The position numbers were made by a program, and so were the translations under genes. From Deltaproteobacteria bacterium (GTDB lineage: Bacteria > Desulfobacterota > GWC2-55-46 > JADFVP01), in contig JAJCZH010000008.1 in the NCBI GenBank assembly GCA_029262515.1, forward strand, positions 183,840-247,839: a stretch of DNA of 64,000 bases, written 5' to 3'. How positions within the stretch are numbered: position 1 is the stretch's first letter; the number at the start of each line of letters is the position of its first letter. Under the pieces are notes generated by a model that ran no database searches, was not told the origin of the DNA, and was given only the letters and a program-made list of their open reading frames with translations. This document shows positions 42,250 through 52,853 of this stretch, piece by piece.

Positions 42250-42786
42250 TCAGGCCGCCTTATTCGGGTTGAGTAGCTTTTCCAGATCGAGCAGCCTAAT
42301 TGTACTGCCGGTACCGGAAGTACAGATACCTTTCAACAGGCCTCCAAGTACGTCGGTCGGTTTCACGGAGCCGGCGCGCAGCTCCTTCACTCCGCCCATA
42401 CCGTCAACCAGAAAACCGGTCCTATCCTCATCATCCTCATAACCTGCTACCAGTATCCGGGCCAAAAGTTCATTCGTGCCGCTCGAACCGATATTGAGCC
42501 GCTTCTTTATATCCATTATAGAGACCATCTCTCCTCTTACCGAGAGGAGCCCGAGGATATGATCAGGGACTCTTGGAACCTCTGTAATAGGCCTCGGTTT
42601 CAAGACCTCCACTGCGTCCCCTACCTCAAAGGCGTACTCATCACCGTTTAAAAAGAAAGAAATTATCCTGAGTGTTTCGACTTCGCCCTTAACGTGTTCA
42701 AGGCTCTGAAGGTAGTTCTCTTCAGTCGGGGCAATACTCGACTGAACAAACTTTGCGTCCCTGCCACTCAACTCTTCATTAGACAC
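42250..42786 (-). CDS. CheW-like chemotaxis coupling protein (second copy)
   Basis: FFLNGDEYAFEVGDAVEVLKPRPITEVPRVPDHILGLLSVRGEMVSIMDIKKRL. Confidence 0.92.
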   Translation of the reverse strand: MSNEELSGRDAKFVQSSIAPTEENYLQSLEHVKGEVETLRIISFFLNGDEYAFEVGDAVEVLKPRPITEVPRVPDHILGLLSVRGEMVSIMDIKKRLNIGSSGTNELLARILVAGYEDDEDRTGFLVDGMGGVKELRAGSVKPTDVLGGLLKGICTSGTGSTIRLLDLEKLLNPNKAA

Positions 42787-42828
42787 TGTAATCCCTCAAA
42801 AAAATGTTCGCCTCATGCAGACCGACTG

Positions 42829-44868
42829 CTAAACAGCCTCGTCACCCGACATGTACGCCGTGCGTCCAACAAGTAAAAGCTCAAGAATACCGGTAACATC
42901 GGCAACGAGCATGGTTCCTTCATCTCCAACATCGGTTGCGCCGGCCACACCGTCAACTCTCAATATCTTCGGAAGAGGTTTAACGACAACATCGAGCTCT
43001 TCGAGCAGCTTGTGCACTATAATGCAGAGCCTGTGCTCGGCGAGGCCAACAACGATGCCGTAGCAGGTATCGTTCTGCACACCGTTCTGTCTGTTTTGTA
43101 CCGACTCTTTACGGTAGAAGAACTCTCCTAGCCTGATGTACAAAATATCCCTGTCATTGACCTTTACGTACTCAGGGTCCTCATCTACGGTGGAGCTATG
43201 CAGTTCCGCAATTTCTATGACCGAGCTGAGCGGAATCGCGTACTGGGTTCCAAACTCTTCAACTATTAAGGCCTGAACAATGGCTAGGGTTATAGGTATC
43301 GTCAGGCTGAACTTCGTACCGGCTCCCTTGGACGTCTCAATATCTATAATACCGCTTAACCGGGTTATGTTCTCCTTTACGACGTCCATGCCGACTCCTC
43401 TGCCCGAGGTTGAACTTACGGAGTCTCTGGTTGTAAAACCAGGTTTGAAGATCAGTTCCAGAAGCTGGTGCCTGGTAAGCGTCGTGGCATCCTCGGTAGA
43501 GAGTATACCCTTTTCGAGCGCTTTTCTCTTTATAAGCTTCTCATCTATACCGACGCCGTCATCAATAACATCTATTACGACATGGTTGCCGGACTGAAAG
43601 GCCTTAAGCGATATAGTACCGTAACGCGGTTTGCCGAGCTTCTCCCTCTCTGAGGGATGTTCGAGGGCGTGATCAACGATATTCCTTATGATATGCATCA
43701 GCGGGTCGGCAAGCTCCTCGACTATAAGCTTATCTATCTCGGTATCACCCCCTGTGGTTTCGAGCCTGATCTCCTTACCCGTCTCTCTTGCCAGTTTGGT
43801 TATAAAGGTTTCAAAACGGTTGAAGAGCTGACCAATGGGAACCATCCTTATATCAAGCACAGAGTCACGAAGCTCACCGAACTTACGCTCAAGGTAAGTC
43901 TCTATTCTTGAAAGCTCAATACCGTAAAAAGAGTGCTTGGTATCGTTCTTAAGCTCAGCGCTCAGGCGCGCCACACTGGATTTCAGTACGCCCAGTTCAC
44001 TGACTATATTCATTATACTATCGAGCTTGTCTATGTCCACTCTGACGGTGTCCGAGACCCTGCGCAGGGTCTCGGGAGCCATCGGCGACTGAAGCGGTTC
44101 AACACCCTTTATTGATACCGGCTCCGAACCGGAAAGCGGTCCTGCAATGCGCCTGACTTCGACCGCGGCTATTTGTCCTGCAAGTTCTTTTATGCTGTTG
44201 TCATCATTTACCGTACCGATGAGGATATCGAAAGATATCATCTCCGGAACCGTCTCGGAGGATGGAAGAGTGGCGATAACTTCGGAGCTGGTTTTGAGCA
44301 GATCGATCAGAGCCGCATACCCCTTGTCAAAGCTGATAATAGGAAATCTAACGGCAACTATCAGGATATTCTTGGACTGTTTGAGGTTGTCTCTAAGCCT
44401 GTGGGCCTCATACTCGGTCAGCGTGGCAAGTATCTTCTTGTCTATATTGAGGTCGTCTTTCGGTTTCTTGACCTGACACGAACCGACGAGGTGAGCCTTA
44501 AGCTCTTGTACCGGAAGTGTAAAGTCTTCGGTGCCTCTGGAGGCTATTATACCGACTAGCATCTCATGGGCGCCCATTATATATCCGAGCAGATCATCGC
44601 TTAGGTTGACCCGGTCGAGCCGCAACATATCGAGGGTATCTTCGAGTGCATGGCTCAGAACAGCCATATCCTTAAAATCGTACAGGCCGGAGATGCCTTT
44701 GAGGGTATGTGCGGAGCGGAAGATCGAGTTCAACACGGCAGGGTCGATCAGACCTGCCTTAACGCCCTTGCCGAGCTTTAAGAGGTCGCGCCCCATGGAG
44801 TTGAGGATATCTTCGGCCTCAACCAAAAACTCTTTGAAGCGATCACCTTTTTTATTCCTTTTTACCAC
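42829..44868 (-). CDS. cheA: Chemotaxis histidine kinase CheA
   Basis: Hpt SAHTLKGISGLYDF; VRVDIDKLDSIMNIVSELGVLK; HIIRNIVDHALEHPSER; GRGVGMDVVKENI. Confidence 0.96.
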   Translation of the reverse strand: MVKRNKKGDRFKEFLVEAEDILNSMGRDLLKLGKGVKAGLIDPAVLNSIFRSAHTLKGISGLYDFKDMAVLSHALEDTLDMLRLDRVNLSDDLLGYIMGAHEMLVGIIASRGTEDFTLPVQELKAHLVGSCQVKKPKDDLNIDKKILATLTEYEAHRLRDNLKQSKNILIVAVRFPIISFDKGYAALIDLLKTSSEVIATLPSSETVPEMISFDILIGTVNDDNSIKELAGQIAAVEVRRIAGPLSGSEPVSIKGVEPLQSPMAPETLRRVSDTVRVDIDKLDSIMNIVSELGVLKSSVARLSAELKNDTKHSFYGIELSRIETYLERKFGELRDSVLDIRMVPIGQLFNRFETFITKLARETGKEIRLETTGGDTEIDKLIVEELADPLMHIIRNIVDHALEHPSEREKLGKPRYGTISLKAFQSGNHVVIDVIDDGVGIDEKLIKRKALEKGILSTEDATTLTRHQLLELIFKPGFTTRDSVSSTSGRGVGMDVVKENITRLSGIIDIETSKGAGTKFSLTIPITLAIVQALIVEEFGTQYAIPLSSVIEIAELHSSTVDEDPEYVKVNDRDILYIRLGEFFYRKESVQNRQNGVQNDTCYGIVVGLAEHRLCIIVHKLLEELDVVVKPLPKILRVDGVAGATDVGDEGTMLVADVTGILELLLVGRTAYMSGDEAV

Positions 44869-45017
44869 GGCGCTCTACTCTTAAAGCTTTCTTCGTTTGC
44901 GAAAAGGAAGACCTTCGGTCTCTGCAATTGCATAATGGCCCAAGGTGCGCGTATCCGCCCCAATAGAAAAAGCCGAACTTGCCGAAACATACCGTACTGG
45001 TGAAAAAATATTGCCGT

Positions 45018-45041
45018 ACTTATATAGCATGCTATATAAGT
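45018..45041. promoter_or_regulatory. Perfect 24-bp palindrome upstream of cheA operon
   Basis: ACTTATATAGCA|TGCTATATAAGT; second half is the exact reverse complement of the first. Confidence 0.6.
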
Positions 45042-45125
45042 TCAATCTTTAAATTTAGCATAGAGGTGCTATCTTGTAAAGCCTTTAATCTGCACTAACA
45101 AGAACTTACATCACTCAAAGTGGCG

Positions 45126-45776
45126 TTACCCTACTATAGACTTGAGCTCGCTAATGGCCGGTATAACAATATCGAAACCCGCAGACTCGATCTCATGAAG
45201 AACGCCACCGAAGCCGTAACTGACTCCGACAGTGTAGGTGCCGGCTAACCTGCCTGTTTCGGCATCTATACCGCTATCTCCTATATAGACCGTAGAAGCG
45301 ACAGTAGCACGCATAGAACCGATGGCCCCTAACAGTGGTTCAGGGTTCGGTTTTCTGCTTCCGTAAGTATCCCCGCCGACCACCACGGAGAAGAATCTGG
45401 CTATACCTAGTTCATCTAAAATCGGATAGGCGAGCAGTTCCGGTTTATTGGTAACGATTGCCATACTCTTTCCGAGGGCCTCAAAGTGGGCCAATGTATC
45501 GTAGACGCCTTCATACAGAACCGTATCCACTACGGTATGGCCGCTATACTCCTTGATAAAAAGAACCCTCGCTTCTTCAATCCCCCGAGGAGACATGTCC
45601 GGCATAAGCCTTTCAAGCAGAACCCGAACACCGGAGCCGATCTTGGAACGGACCGACTCCAGACTCTGTCCCTCTCTACCGAGAGTTTTCAGCACCCTGT
45701 TGGCAGCCCATGTTATATCTCCACTCGAATCGATCAACGTGCCGTCCAGATCGAAAGCGAGAAACTCATAATCCAC
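45126..45776 (-). CDS. HAD hydrolase, phosphoglycolate-phosphatase-like
   Basis: FLAFDLDGTLIDSSGDITWAANRVL; MAIVTNKP; VYIGDSGIDAETGRLAGTYTVGVSYGF. Confidence 0.9.
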   Translation of the reverse strand: MDYEFLAFDLDGTLIDSSGDITWAANRVLKTLGREGQSLESVRSKIGSGVRVLLERLMPDMSPRGIEEARVLFIKEYSGHTVVDTVLYEGVYDTLAHFEALGKSMAIVTNKPELLAYPILDELGIARFFSVVVGGDTYGSRKPNPEPLLGAIGSMRATVASTVYIGDSGIDAETGRLAGTYTVGVSYGFGGVLHEIESAGFDIVIPAISELKSIVG

Positions 45777-45996
45777 CTTTACCTCCGATTAAGATATTGT
45801 ATATATCGGATGAAGTACTTATGCAGTATAGCACTAATGTAAAACGATAAAAAGCCTCACGTATCCAGAAACAGCAAGTATAAATAGATTGAATTATAGA
45901 ATGTTACAGGATATAGGTAGTGCCGTACAGACTCATCGACGCATGCGCAATCAGGCAAGCTACATCTTGAGAGTAATCAGGTCTGAGGCAACAGAT

Positions 45997-46617
45997 ATGG
46001 TAACAGGTCATAAAACAGAAGCTGTGCTTTTAGATATAGGCGGAGTGCTGCTAGACTTCGACCACATGAAGAGTTGCAGACAGCTCGCTCCTGTCTGCGG
46101 ACTCGCGCCTGAAGAGGTCTACAAACAGCTCTTTGCGAGCGGGCTTGAAACAGACTTCGATCTCGGCATGGACTCATCCCTCTTTTACGCAGAGGTCCTG
46201 GCCAGGCTCAACATTTCGCCTGACAAGCTCCCTTTTGAGCATTTCAGTACGGTCTGGGGCGCCATCTTCGCGGAGAAACCGGAAGTGACAGAGATCGTAC
46301 AGGGGCTTCAGGGCTCTACGCGGCTCTTTGTGCTCTCCAATACCAATACCATACACTACTCATATATAGAAGAGAACTTTGCCTTCTTCCAAAAGAGCTT
46401 CGAGGCCCAGTTCCTCTCTTTCAGGCTGGGGTTGAGAAAACCGGACCCGGCAATCTTCTCTTCGGTAATAGATACCACAGGACTCGCCCCGGCCTCGATC
46501 CTCTACTTCGATGATATGGAGGAACACGTAGAGGCCGCAAAAGAGCTCGGAATAGACGCCAGACTCTTCACCTCGGTTAACATCATGAAAGCGGAACTCA
46601 AAAGCGCCGGACTCTAG
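45997..46617 (+). CDS. HAD-IA family hydrolase
   Basis: AVLLDIGGVLLDFDHMKSC; LFVLSNTN; LRKPDPAIFSSVI; ILYFDDMEEHVEAAKELGIDA. Confidence 0.88.
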   Translation: MVTGHKTEAVLLDIGGVLLDFDHMKSCRQLAPVCGLAPEEVYKQLFASGLETDFDLGMDSSLFYAEVLARLNISPDKLPFEHFSTVWGAIFAEKPEVTEIVQGLQGSTRLFVLSNTNTIHYSYIEENFAFFQKSFEAQFLSFRLGLRKPDPAIFSSVIDTTGLAPASILYFDDMEEHVEAAKELGIDARLFTSVNIMKAELKSAGL

Positions 46618-46838
46618 GCCGACGGGTACCAGGTTTTCACCCCGCTTCCCTCTGGGCCGCAAAGGCCGCAAATCCTTCGATTCTTTACAATCAAAGTACC
46701 TTCTGGTAAGATTCTCAATACTATTTGTGCTCTGATATCTGGAACCGGTAAACACCCTAGCTGCCAGTAGGCAGGCTGGAGGCCTGCTCTGTTCTTCCGG
46801 CACACAAGTATTGAATAGAGTCGAACAGGAGGTACCTG

Positions 46839-47651
46839 ATGATCAGAAAAGCATGCGTGGCCGATCAATTCTACCCTGCGAACGCCGGAGAACTGGGCAA
46901 CATGATCGATGCCTTTCTCCACCTGGATGATAAAGATAAAAGAAAAGAAAGGGCAACAGCGATAGTAGCCCCGCACGCAGGATACATCTACTCCGGCGGT
47001 GTAGCCGGCAGCGTCTACTCTTTGGTAGAGATACCCGAGAACGTAATTCTGATAGGGCCGAACCATACCGGCATAGGAGAGAGGGTCTCTATGATGGCAG
47101 AGGGCGCCTGGGATATGCCCTTTGGGTCGGTTGAGGTAAACGAAGAGCTTGCTTTAAAGCTCGCCTCTTCGACACCGCTTCTTACGGTAGATAACTCCGC
47201 GCATATTTCCGAGCACTCTCTGGAGGTTCAGCTGCCGTTTCTCCAGCGCTTAAACCCGTCGGTAAAGATCGTGCCGATAACCGTAATGGCGGCAAACCCG
47301 GACGAATGCGTACGTATCGGAAACGCAATCGCAGGGTGCATAGAAGAGTACGGACATGATGTTCTTATTGTTGTCAGCTCTGACATGAACCACTACGAAA
47401 GCGAAGAGAGTACAAGAGTAAAGGACCATCTGGCAATCGAGAAGGTGCTCGCACTCGACTCCCGCGCGCTTTTGGAGACTACCGGCAGCAACAAGATTAC
47501 CATGTGCGGAGTCCTGCCTACCGCAATAGCGATAGAGGCGGCACTCTCGCTAAATGCCGGTAAAACCCGACTCGTGGAATACGCCACCTCCGGAGAGGTT
47601 AGCGGAGACTACGACCATGTGGTAGGCTACGCCGGAATAATCATACAGTAA
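46839..47651 (+). CDS. AmmeMemoRadiSam system protein B (MEMO1 family)
   Basis: RKACVADQFYPANAGEL; VAPHAGYIYSGGVAGSVYS; ILIGPNHTG; HSLEVQLPFLQRL; SSDMNHYES. Confidence 0.93.
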   Translation: MIRKACVADQFYPANAGELGNMIDAFLHLDDKDKRKERATAIVAPHAGYIYSGGVAGSVYSLVEIPENVILIGPNHTGIGERVSMMAEGAWDMPFGSVEVNEELALKLASSTPLLTVDNSAHISEHSLEVQLPFLQRLNPSVKIVPITVMAANPDECVRIGNAIAGCIEEYGHDVLIVVSSDMNHYESEESTRVKDHLAIEKVLALDSRALLETTGSNKITMCGVLPTAIAIEAALSLNAGKTRLVEYATSGEVSGDYDHVVGYAGIIIQ

Positions 47652-47788
47652 AAGAACCGGTACTCACCCAGGTCCTTTTTGCCCGGAGTACCGTAAACTA
47701 TTTATCAATGAAGCACAGGAACTGATGAAGTGCAATAACCAGAAGCACAGTCACTGAAGTGAAGTAACGCAACAGGAGGTCTACAAAA

Positions 47789-49219
47789 GTGTCCGTACGC
47801 ACCAGGTTCGCACCAAGCCCAACAGGTTATCTCCACATAGGAGGCGCAAGAACCGCACTCTTTAGCTGGCTCTACGCCCGCCAGCATGGGGGAAAATTTA
47901 TTCTTCGCATCGAAGATACCGACGCCGAGCGCTCTACGGATGAGTCAACTCAGGCTATACTCGACGGAATGGAGTGGCTCGGACTCGACCACGACGAAGG
48001 GCCCTTCTTCCAGAGCGAAAGAGGCGATATCTATAGAGCCGAAATAGAAAAGCTACAGAACTCTGGCCATCTCTACCGCTGCTACTGCACCACCGAAGAG
48101 CTTACCGCCCGTCGTGAGGAAGCACGCATAAAAGGTCTACCCCCAAAATACGACGGCAGGTGCAAAAGCCGCACCGATACATTGGACATGGCGAACGCGC
48201 CATATGCACTCCGATTTCGCGTACCGGAGGGCTCTGTTATCTTCAAGGACATGATAAAGGGCTCGATCAAGATACAGAACTCCGAGATCGAGGATATGAT
48301 ACTTCTCAGGAGCGACTCGACCCCGACCTATAACTTCTGCGTCGTAGTAGACGACGCAACCATGAGTATAAGCCACGTTATTCGGGGCGACGACCACATC
48401 AGCAATACGGCGAAACAGATACTGCTCTATAACGCTCTCGGTTTTGAACTACCGGTCTTCGCCCACCTGCCGATGATACTCGGTGCCGACAAGGCGCGCT
48501 TAAGCAAACGGCACGGCGCTACATCCGTAATCGCCTACAAGGCCGAAGGATTCCTGCCCCACGCGCTCGTAAACTACCTCGCGCGCCTCGGATGGTCGCA
48601 CGGAGACCAGGAGATATTCTCCACAGACGAGTTAATAAAACTCTTTTCATTCGATAACGTCGGCAAGGCCGCCGGGGTCTTCAATCCGGAAAAACTTCTG
48701 TGGCTCAATGCACACTACATAAAAGAGAGCCCTAACTCGGAACTGACCACACTGCTGCTCCCGTTCCTGCAAGAGCTCGGTGTCGATGGAGCCGAAGCTA
48801 ACGCGCGATTAGAGGCTATAGTATCTACGCTTAAAGAGAGAGCAAAAGACCTGAAAGAGATGGCCGAGAGCGCCCTCTTCTACTTCAAAGAGAGTGTTGA
48901 GTATGAAGAGAAGGCGCGGAACAAATTCCTTAAAGAAGAAAAGCTTCCTATCTTCATATATCTCAGAGATAAACTCGGCGCACTCGCCAACTTCAATACA
49001 ACGGAAATAGAAGTTGTCTTCAACGCCCTTATGGAAGAGATGGATCTCAAGCTCGGCAAGGTTGCCCAGCCGGTCCGCGTGGCCCTTACCGGTGGAACAG
49101 TAAGCCCGGGCATCTTCGAGACACTCGAGGCAATGGGTAAAGAGATGGCCATAAGCAGGCTCAATGCTGCCATAACCTATATTGAGAACCCTCACGGCAG
49201 AGACGACATGATGTATTAA
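47789..49219 (+). CDS. gltX: Glutamate-tRNA ligase
   Basis: VRTRFAPSPTGYLHIGGARTALFSWLYARQHGGKFILRIEDTDAERS; KARLSKRHGATS; GTG start. Confidence 0.97.
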   Translation: MSVRTRFAPSPTGYLHIGGARTALFSWLYARQHGGKFILRIEDTDAERSTDESTQAILDGMEWLGLDHDEGPFFQSERGDIYRAEIEKLQNSGHLYRCYCTTEELTARREEARIKGLPPKYDGRCKSRTDTLDMANAPYALRFRVPEGSVIFKDMIKGSIKIQNSEIEDMILLRSDSTPTYNFCVVVDDATMSISHVIRGDDHISNTAKQILLYNALGFELPVFAHLPMILGADKARLSKRHGATSVIAYKAEGFLPHALVNYLARLGWSHGDQEIFSTDELIKLFSFDNVGKAAGVFNPEKLLWLNAHYIKESPNSELTTLLLPFLQELGVDGAEANARLEAIVSTLKERAKDLKEMAESALFYFKESVEYEEKARNKFLKEEKLPIFIYLRDKLGALANFNTTEIEVVFNALMEEMDLKLGKVAQPVRVALTGGTVSPGIFETLEAMGKEMAISRLNAAITYIENPHGRDDMMY

Positions 49220-49490
49220 TAAAAGATATAATTAAGGTTCTATCTTAACAAGAAAAACAGACGAAAAGACCTATAAAACAGAAGGTTACCGCAGGTAAGC
49301 CTCTTATTTACTTGACTTATTGGCTAAATACTGACTAAAATACAGGCTTGCCATCTGTTCACCGATAGAGTCCGGGGTCCAAATACCCGTCATCAAAACA
49401 GTTCAGGGCGCTAAATAAAAACCGGTTCAAGGTTCGCTTACAGCGTTCCGACTCCAGGCCATAAGGCCGAGTACCGGCAAGAAGGAAATC

Positions 49491-50909
49491 ATGTTCAAAA
49501 AACTGCTTGTAGCAAATAGAGGTGAAATCGCCACAAGAGTAATCCGCGCCTGCATGGAACTCGACATCGAAACCGTCGCGATCTATTCCGAAGAGGATAC
49601 CACTTCGCTCCATGTCAAGAAAGCGGACGAAGCGTATATGGTCGGGCCGGGGCCTATACAGGGCTACCTCAATATCCATCGTATCGTTGATCTCGCGATA
49701 AAGGTTGGTGTGGATGCTATCCACCCCGGTTACGGTTTCCTCTCTGAAAACCCGAAATTTCCACTGCTTTGCGAGAAGAAGGGCATCACATTCATCGGCC
49801 CGTCATCCAAGACAATAAGTGAAATGGGCCATAAGATTCAGGCCCGTGAGATGATGATAAAAGCCGGGGTGCCGGTGCTTCCAGGAACAGACCACGCCAT
49901 CTCCGACACCGATGAAGCGATCAAGCTGGCCGAAGAGATCGGTTACCCCATAATGGTTAAGGCAGCAGGAGGCGGAGGCGGTCGTGGACTCAGGGTGGCT
50001 CGCGATCAGAAAGAGCTTATCGCAGCCCTTGAAACCGCAAAGAAAGAAGCAGCAGCGGCATTCGGGGTTTCAGAAGTCTTTCTTGAGAAATTCCTCGACA
50101 AACCTCACCACATAGAGTTCCAGATTCTGGCCGACACGCACGGCAATATTATCCACCTCGGCGAAAGAGACTGCTCCATACAGAGACGCCACCAGAAGCT
50201 CGTTGAGATAACCCCCTCGCTGATGCTCGACGAGGACCTGAGAGCCCACATGGGAGAGGCCGCCGTAAATGCCGCCCGTGCAGCCAACTACGTAAGCGCA
50301 GGCACGGTCGAATTTCTTGTAGATAATGACAGGAACTTCTACTTCCTCGAAATGAACACGAGGATACAGGTTGAGCACCCGGTCACTGAGGAGGTCACTG
50401 GGATCGACCTTCTTAAAGAGCAGATAGAGATCGCGGCTGGCAAGGAACTCGCCTACAAACAGGAAGATATCAGAATAAACGGCTACGCCATGGAGTGCCG
50501 TATCTGCGCTGAAGATCCTAAAAAGAGTTTTATGCCGAGCTTTGGCCGCGTAACGTCGTACTACTCCCCGGGAGGCATAGGCGTACGCATAGACGGCGCT
50601 ATATACAAAGACTACGTAGTCTCAAGCTGCTACGACTCGTTGATTGTCAAACTGATCGTCAGCGGCGGCACATGGGACGAAACAGTAAAGAGAATGCAAC
50701 GCAGCCTCGACGAGTTTAAAATAAGAGGCATTAAAACAACGATACCGTTTTTAGAGATGATAATGCACGACCCTGATTTTATGGCCGGAAAGTTCGATAC
50801 CGGTTACATAGACCGCAAGCCGGAACTTATGGAGTACCAGGAAGGGTGGGAGCCGTCAGACCTTGTCGCTTCAATTGCGGCAGCCATTGCGGCCCACCAC
50901 GGCCTGTAA
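49491..50909 (+). CDS. Biotin carboxylase / pyruvate carboxylase subunit A
   Basis: MFKKLLVANRGEIATRVIRACMEL; KAAGGGGGRGLRV; EMNTRIQVEHPVTEEVTGIDL; paired with downstream carboxyltransferase. Confidence 0.94.
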   Translation: MFKKLLVANRGEIATRVIRACMELDIETVAIYSEEDTTSLHVKKADEAYMVGPGPIQGYLNIHRIVDLAIKVGVDAIHPGYGFLSENPKFPLLCEKKGITFIGPSSKTISEMGHKIQAREMMIKAGVPVLPGTDHAISDTDEAIKLAEEIGYPIMVKAAGGGGGRGLRVARDQKELIAALETAKKEAAAAFGVSEVFLEKFLDKPHHIEFQILADTHGNIIHLGERDCSIQRRHQKLVEITPSLMLDEDLRAHMGEAAVNAARAANYVSAGTVEFLVDNDRNFYFLEMNTRIQVEHPVTEEVTGIDLLKEQIEIAAGKELAYKQEDIRINGYAMECRICAEDPKKSFMPSFGRVTSYYSPGGIGVRIDGAIYKDYVVSSCYDSLIVKLIVSGGTWDETVKRMQRSLDEFKIRGIKTTIPFLEMIMHDPDFMAGKFDTGYIDRKPELMEYQEGWEPSDLVASIAAAIAAHHGL

Positions 50910-50948
50910 AGCAGAGTGAAAATCTAGACATACGGAGGCGATTCATCT

Positions 50949-52823
50949 ATGCCGTCAGAAAAGAGTACACAGAATGCGCTAAAGGGACATAAGGCGCGAA
51001 TTACCGATACCATACTCAGAGACTCGCACCAGTCACTTCTGGCCACGCGCATGAGGACGGAAGATATGCTGCCTGCCGCCAAGATGCTCGACAGGGTCGG
51101 TTACTGGAGCCTCGAGGTCTGGGGCGGGGCTACATTCGACGCCTGCCTGCGCTTCTTGAAAGAAGATCCGTGGGAAAGACTTAAGACGTTAAGAAAGGCG
51201 ATACCTAACACAAGGCTCCAGATGCTTCTGCGCGGACAGAACCTTGTCGGTTACAGGCACTATAGCGACGACGTTGTGAAGAAGTTTGTGGAACGCGCGG
51301 CAAAGAACGGTATAGACGTCTTCAGGATATTTGACGCCCTTAACGACCTCAGGAACCTGGAGGTGGCAATACGCGCGGCAAAAGAGACAAAGGCTATGGT
51401 AGAAGCGACAATCTGCTATACCACAAGCCCCGTACACACCCACGAAGGTTTCGTTGAGAAGGCGAAAAAGCTTGTAAACATGGGAGCCGACACGATTTGC
51501 GTTAAGGATATGGCCGGGCTTCTGACCCCGTGGGCGGCTTACGACCTTGTGGCCAAACTTAAAGCTACGATCGATGTTCCTATCCATATCCACTCGCACG
51601 GAACATCCGGGCTCGCCTCCATGAGCTACATGAAGGCGATTGAAGCCGGAGCCGAGATCATAGATACGGCCATATCAAGCCTTTCGTCAGGCACGTCGCA
51701 ACCACCTACCGAGAGCCTTGTTGCCGCGCTGCGCGACACACCTTACGACACTGGACTCGACCTCGCGCTGCTCGACGAAATTGCCGACCATTTCAGAGAA
51801 GTCAGAAAAAAATACAAGCAGTTCGAGAGCGAACATACGGCGATAAATACCAAGATACTTGTCTCGCAAATTCCCGGAGGTATGATCTCGAACCTCGCAA
51901 ACCAGCTCAAGGAACAGAATGCCCTTGACAAGATGACTGATGTGCTTGACGAAATACCGCAAGTAAGAAAAGAGATGGGCTACCCGCCGCTCGTCACGCC
52001 GTCTAGCCAGGTGGTCGGCACGCAGGCCACGCTCAATGTCTTGATGGGTGAGAGGTACAAGGTCATTACAAGCGAGACCCGTAGCTACTTTAAAAACATG
52101 TACGGCTCGCCTCCAGGCGAGATAGATGAAAAGGTCCGCAAACTGGCCATCGGCGATGAGCGCCCGATTACATGCCGCCCGGCAGACCTGTTAGAGCCTG
52201 AACTCGATAAGCTGACAAGGGAGTTGAGTTCCAAGACCAAATCGATAGACGACATTCTGACCTATGCACTCTTTCCTGTTGTCGCCCTCGAATTCTTTGA
52301 GCAACGAGAAGCCGGCACGCTCGAACCGGAGCCGCTAGAACAAACAGAGAAGCCGGAGGGCGAGTTACAGAGCGTACGCCACCTCGCTCCCAGCGAATTC
52401 AACGTCACGGTGCATGGCGAGAGTCACAATATAAAGGTAGCCGGGGCCGGGCACAAGGTCGAAGGCAAGAGACCTTTCTTCATTATGGTAGACGACTGTC
52501 TCGAAGAGGTGGTTGTCGAGTCGCTGACAGAGGTATTGCCGACCACGGCCGGTGAAATTGAGCGTTCCTCTGTTGCAGAGTCATCAAGGCCGAAGGCGCG
52601 CAAAGACGGCGACGTTACAACGCCGATACCGGGCAAGGTCACATCGATAAAAGTTACCAAAGGCCAGAGTATCTCTGACGGCGATGTGGTGCTTACCGTC
52701 GAAGCCATGAAGATGGAGAACGAAGTACATACTCCGATAAGCGGTATAGTTAAGAGGATACTGGTAAAGATTGGAGATACCGTAAACCCGGATGAGACCC
52801 TTATAGAGGTAGAGGCTGAGTAG
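50949..52823 (+). CDS. Pyruvate carboxylase subunit B / oxaloacetate decarboxylase alpha-like, C-terminal biotinyl domain
   Basis: ITDTILRDSHQSLLATRMRTEDMLP; IHIHSHGTSGLA; biotin motif VLTVEAMKMENEVHTPISG. Confidence 0.94.
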   Translation: MPSEKSTQNALKGHKARITDTILRDSHQSLLATRMRTEDMLPAAKMLDRVGYWSLEVWGGATFDACLRFLKEDPWERLKTLRKAIPNTRLQMLLRGQNLVGYRHYSDDVVKKFVERAAKNGIDVFRIFDALNDLRNLEVAIRAAKETKAMVEATICYTTSPVHTHEGFVEKAKKLVNMGADTICVKDMAGLLTPWAAYDLVAKLKATIDVPIHIHSHGTSGLASMSYMKAIEAGAEIIDTAISSLSSGTSQPPTESLVAALRDTPYDTGLDLALLDEIADHFREVRKKYKQFESEHTAINTKILVSQIPGGMISNLANQLKEQNALDKMTDVLDEIPQVRKEMGYPPLVTPSSQVVGTQATLNVLMGERYKVITSETRSYFKNMYGSPPGEIDEKVRKLAIGDERPITCRPADLLEPELDKLTRELSSKTKSIDDILTYALFPVVALEFFEQREAGTLEPEPLEQTEKPEGELQSVRHLAPSEFNVTVHGESHNIKVAGAGHKVEGKRPFFIMVDDCLEEVVVESLTEVLPTTAGEIERSSVAESSRPKARKDGDVTTPIPGKVTSIKVTKGQSISDGDVVLTVEAMKMENEVHTPISGIVKRILVKIGDTVNPDETLIEVEAE

Positions 52824-52853
52824 TAGACTCGAGCTGCCCCTCATTCGTAAAAA

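Noticed and set aside
46614-47066. 150-aa minus ORF overlapping the MEMO1-family gene
   Set aside because: Overlaps a clearly conserved gene on the other strand and has no recognisable motif.
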